A stretch of 64,000 nt of DNA from VYFG01 sp965248685. GTDB lineage: Bacteria > Pseudomonadota > Gammaproteobacteria > Arenicellales > Poriferihabitantaceae. Under the pieces are notes generated by a model that did no database searches, had not been told where the DNA came from, and worked only from the letters and a program-made list of their open reading frames with translations. Shown here in pieces: positions 62,317 through 64,000 of this stretch. A program made the position numbers and the translations under genes. Position 1 is the stretch's first letter; each line of letters opens with the position of its first letter. The DNA is taken from positions 806,001-870,000 of the forward strand of contig CBDFKC010000004.1 in assembly GCA_965248685.1 (NCBI GenBank), in the 5' to 3' direction.

Positions 62317-63468
62317 TTACAAATTCCCGCGTAGCGCTGCAGTTACGATCTGGGTGTAGCGGGCAGCATCGTGGGGAATTGGATTGGTGCCCGCTGACGG
62401 ATCTGCCACAGCCATATGACCAAGATCGTCCAAACGCGCTTCATCGATACCAATGGCTGCCAAATCGTTAGGAATATTGATTGACTTGCGTAGCTCCAAC
62501 ACCCAATGGAGAAAACCATCGAAATCCGCTGGCAGTTCAAGGTAGCGCGCTAGTCGGGCAATTGACTCGGCGATAACTGATTGATTTGCAACCAGTACAT
62601 AGGGCATCAATATGGCGTTCAGGGTCCCATGATGAGCGTCATAAATTGCGCCAAGAGGATGGGCCAGCGCATGCATGCCGCCGAGTCCCCGCTGAAATGC
62701 GGTGGCGCCCATGGAAGATGCCACCAGCATTTGGCGCCGCGATTCAATATCGTTGCCATTGGCTACTGCGCCAGGCAAAAAGTTTTTAACCAACCTTATT
62801 CCTTCAATTGCAATGCCTTCCGCCAGAGGATGATAAACTGGCGAACAAAATGCCTCTAGGTTATGGGAGAGAGCGTCCATTCCGGTGGCTGCGGTTAGAG
62901 CTGATGGCAAACCAATAGTCAGCTCAGGATCCAAAATAACGCAGCTTGGCAACATCTTAGGGTGAAAGATTATTGCTTTTTTTTGTTCAGCCTCATTTAC
63001 AATTACCGAGGCTCTGCCGACTTCTGATCCTGTGCCTGCGGTGGTTGGAACCGCAATTATCGGAGGAATCTTATCCGGGTCAGCGTTCAACCAATTGTCG
63101 CCGATATCTTCAAGATCCCACATGCTGCACCGTTGGTTCGCGGCGACCGCCACCGCTTTTCCGGCGTCGAGGCCGCTTCCTCCACCCAGGGCAATGACTC
63201 CATCGTGTTTTCCGTCGAGATAACACGCTATTCCTTGCTCAACGTTGGTTCCCGTAGGGTTCGGTTTGATATCACTGAATACTTTGATACCGAGTCCGGC
63301 GTTGCTGCATATTTCAACGATGTCGGTAACCATCGGTAATTGAGCCAGACCCGGGTCGGTCACCAATAATGGGGATTTGATGCCGAATTCCGCGCAAACA
63401 CCGGCGATTTCATCTATCCGGCCTTCACCGGTTCGCATAGCTGTGGGGTAATTCCAGTTTACGTTCAT
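62317..63468 (-). CDS. Iron-containing alcohol dehydrogenase
   Basis: A 383-residue group III alcohol dehydrogenase. The NAD-binding GGGSGLDAGKAVAV and VPTTAGTGSEVGRASV motifs are followed by the metal site: TGMDALSHNLEAF and GGMHALAHPLGAIYDAHHG (Asp and His ligands). Its substrate could be a short alcohol or aldehyde; no context decides. MITE-like repeat copy B begins 27 bp upstream of its start codon. Confidence 0.93.
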   Translation of the reverse strand: MNVNWNYPTAMRTGEGRIDEIAGVCAEFGIKSPLLVTDPGLAQLPMVTDIVEICSNAGLGIKVFSDIKPNPTGTNVEQGIACYLDGKHDGVIALGGGSGLDAGKAVAVAANQRCSMWDLEDIGDNWLNADPDKIPPIIAVPTTAGTGSEVGRASVIVNEAEQKKAIIFHPKMLPSCVILDPELTIGLPSALTAATGMDALSHNLEAFCSPVYHPLAEGIAIEGIRLVKNFLPGAVANGNDIESRRQMLVASSMGATAFQRGLGGMHALAHPLGAIYDAHHGTLNAILMPYVLVANQSVIAESIARLARYLELPADFDGFLHWVLELRKSINIPNDLAAIGIDEARLDDLGHMAVADPSAGTNPIPHDAARYTQIVTAALRGNL

Positions 63469-63494
63469 TGAAATAATATTGTGGTTTGGGTTAG

Positions 63495-63654
63495 GGAACC
63501 TCTGATCAAAACATGAACGACCATCTTGAGTCCAAAATAATCAATATCTACGTTGGAAAACTGGGCAATAGCCGTGCTATTACCTGCGCTTCCCGCCTTG
63601 ATCTTAATCATTTTGAATCTCAATCTGGTTCGCCCAGTTTTAATCAAAGGTTCC
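63495..63654 (-). repeat. 160-bp MITE-like repeat, copy B
   Basis: Inverted relative to copy A (32760-32919), same length, 132 of 160 bases identical by manual alignment. The terminal repeats (GGAACCTTTGATTAAAAC and, inverted, GGAACCTCTGATCAAAAC) match at 16 of 18 positions. TA dinucleotides lie just outside both ends, which could be a remnant of a target duplication. It lies between the alcohol dehydrogenase and histidine kinase genes, 75 bp after the kinase stop. Confidence 0.85.
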
Positions 63655-63729
63655 GTAGGGGAATTTTCCAGCAAGACAAGCTGTAAGCCGCGGGATTTTA
63701 CGTGGTCCTTCAGTAGATTTAAATATTTT

Positions 63730-64000
63730 TTAGCGGGTAATCGAACCAACGGGAAAGCCACATCGAAAGGTTGTTCCCAGACCCGGTTCGCTGGTAATCG
63801 TCAGGGTTCCGCCATGGGCTTCGACGATTACGCGACATAGATGCAGGCCCAGTCCATACCCCCCTGTTTTGCGTTGGCGAGAAGGATCAGCGCGGTAAAA
63901 GGGTTCGGTTAAATGGGGAATATGGGCGGGGTCTATTCCCTCTCCATTATCTGTTACATAAACACAAAATTGCTCGGACTCGATCACCAGGGAAACTGTT
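63730..64000 (-). CDS. Sensor histidine kinase, C-terminal fragment in window
   Basis: The last 90 or so residues of a histidine kinase; the rest lies beyond base 64000. The ATP-binding HATPase_c motifs are clear: DNGEGIDPAHIPHLTEPFYR (G1 and F boxes) and GGYGLGLHLCRVIVEAHGG (G2 box), with the usual GLGTTFRCGFP end. The sensing domain and response regulator are not visible. Confidence 0.9.
   Translation of the reverse strand, partial: TVSLVIESEQFCVYVTDNGEGIDPAHIPHLTEPFYRADPSRQRKTGGYGLGLHLCRVIVEAHGGTLTITSEPGLGTTFRCGFPVGSITR

Noticed and set aside
1..64000. CRISPR arrays, tRNA or rRNA genes, prophage or complete IS elements
   Set aside because: I looked for repeat-spacer periodicity, cloverleaf-type segments and transposase or phage proteins and saw none. 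This was by eye, so a tRNA search program could still find something small.

Overview
The window is ordinary-looking bacterial chromosome at high coding density. It reads as a marine gammaproteobacterium. The evidence is the gene content and order typical of that class: tesA divergent from ybbA-ybbP, surE-pcm-yqaA-nlpD, leuCD beside fimV, yafS-like/rnhA/dnaQ, zapA-6S RNA-fau, and miaB-ybeZ-ybeY-lnt. The marine setting is inferred from a NaChBac-type sodium channel and a TRAP transporter. I cannot name the genus. No tRNA, rRNA, IS transposase, prophage or CRISPR array was recognised.

Layout. 1-2357: ABC exporter pair (ybbA/ybbP) and thioesterase tesA. 2438-7617: surE, pcm, yqaA, nlpD, a PLP desulfhydrase (rpoS is missing from its usual place), trpD and a stand-alone Lrp/AsnC ligand-binding domain. 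7769-14252: sodium channel, flavin oxidoreductase, a TIR-like protein next to a Crp/Fnr regulator, an EamA exporter, N-formylglutamate amidohydrolase and a GST. 14381-20652: aroC, leuC, leuD, fimV. 20735-25214 (minus): gamma-carbonic anhydrase, sohB, glnS, dapE. 25300-29968: replication and housekeeping genes (rnhA, dnaQ), a DUF455 ferritin-like protein, a deoxynucleoside kinase and an acyl-CoA thioesterase. 29976-32748 (minus): trpA, trpB and an SDR. 33077-35695: zapA region, 6S RNA, fau, EVE protein, cyclophilin. 35785-45775: hrpA, ydcF-like, miaB-ybeZ-ybeY-lnt, bioY. 45817-52487: an FAD amine-oxidase-like enzyme facing a TRAP transporter operon, with a small-RNA locus between them. 52623-56942 (minus): five methyltransferase or glycosyltransferase-like genes. 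57017-63468: xni, folE, a HerA-like ATPase, DUF2797, a glycosyltransferase and an iron alcohol dehydrogenase. The window ends inside a histidine kinase.

The most interesting non-coding signal is on the minus strand at 47394-47503. A consensus sigma70 promoter (TTGACA-N16-TATAAT) is followed by a roughly 77-nt transcription unit made of one GC-rich hairpin and a strong intrinsic terminator. The hairpin loop carries two copies of the anti-Shine-Dalgarno core (ACCUCCUU and UCACCUCC), so the RNA looks like a mimic of the 16S rRNA 3' tail. Helically spaced AACGGT repeats lie over and upstream of its promoter.

Other unusual points: two 160-bp MITE-like repeats in opposite orientation; two or three genes whose only well-placed start codon is AUA, AUC or AUU; a perfect hairpin between dctP and dctQ that swallows the apparent dctQ start codon; a TRAP large permease with a coiled-coil tail of almost 300 residues; a plant-like SABATH methyltransferase; and a TIR-like gene paired with a cyclic-nucleotide-type transcription factor.
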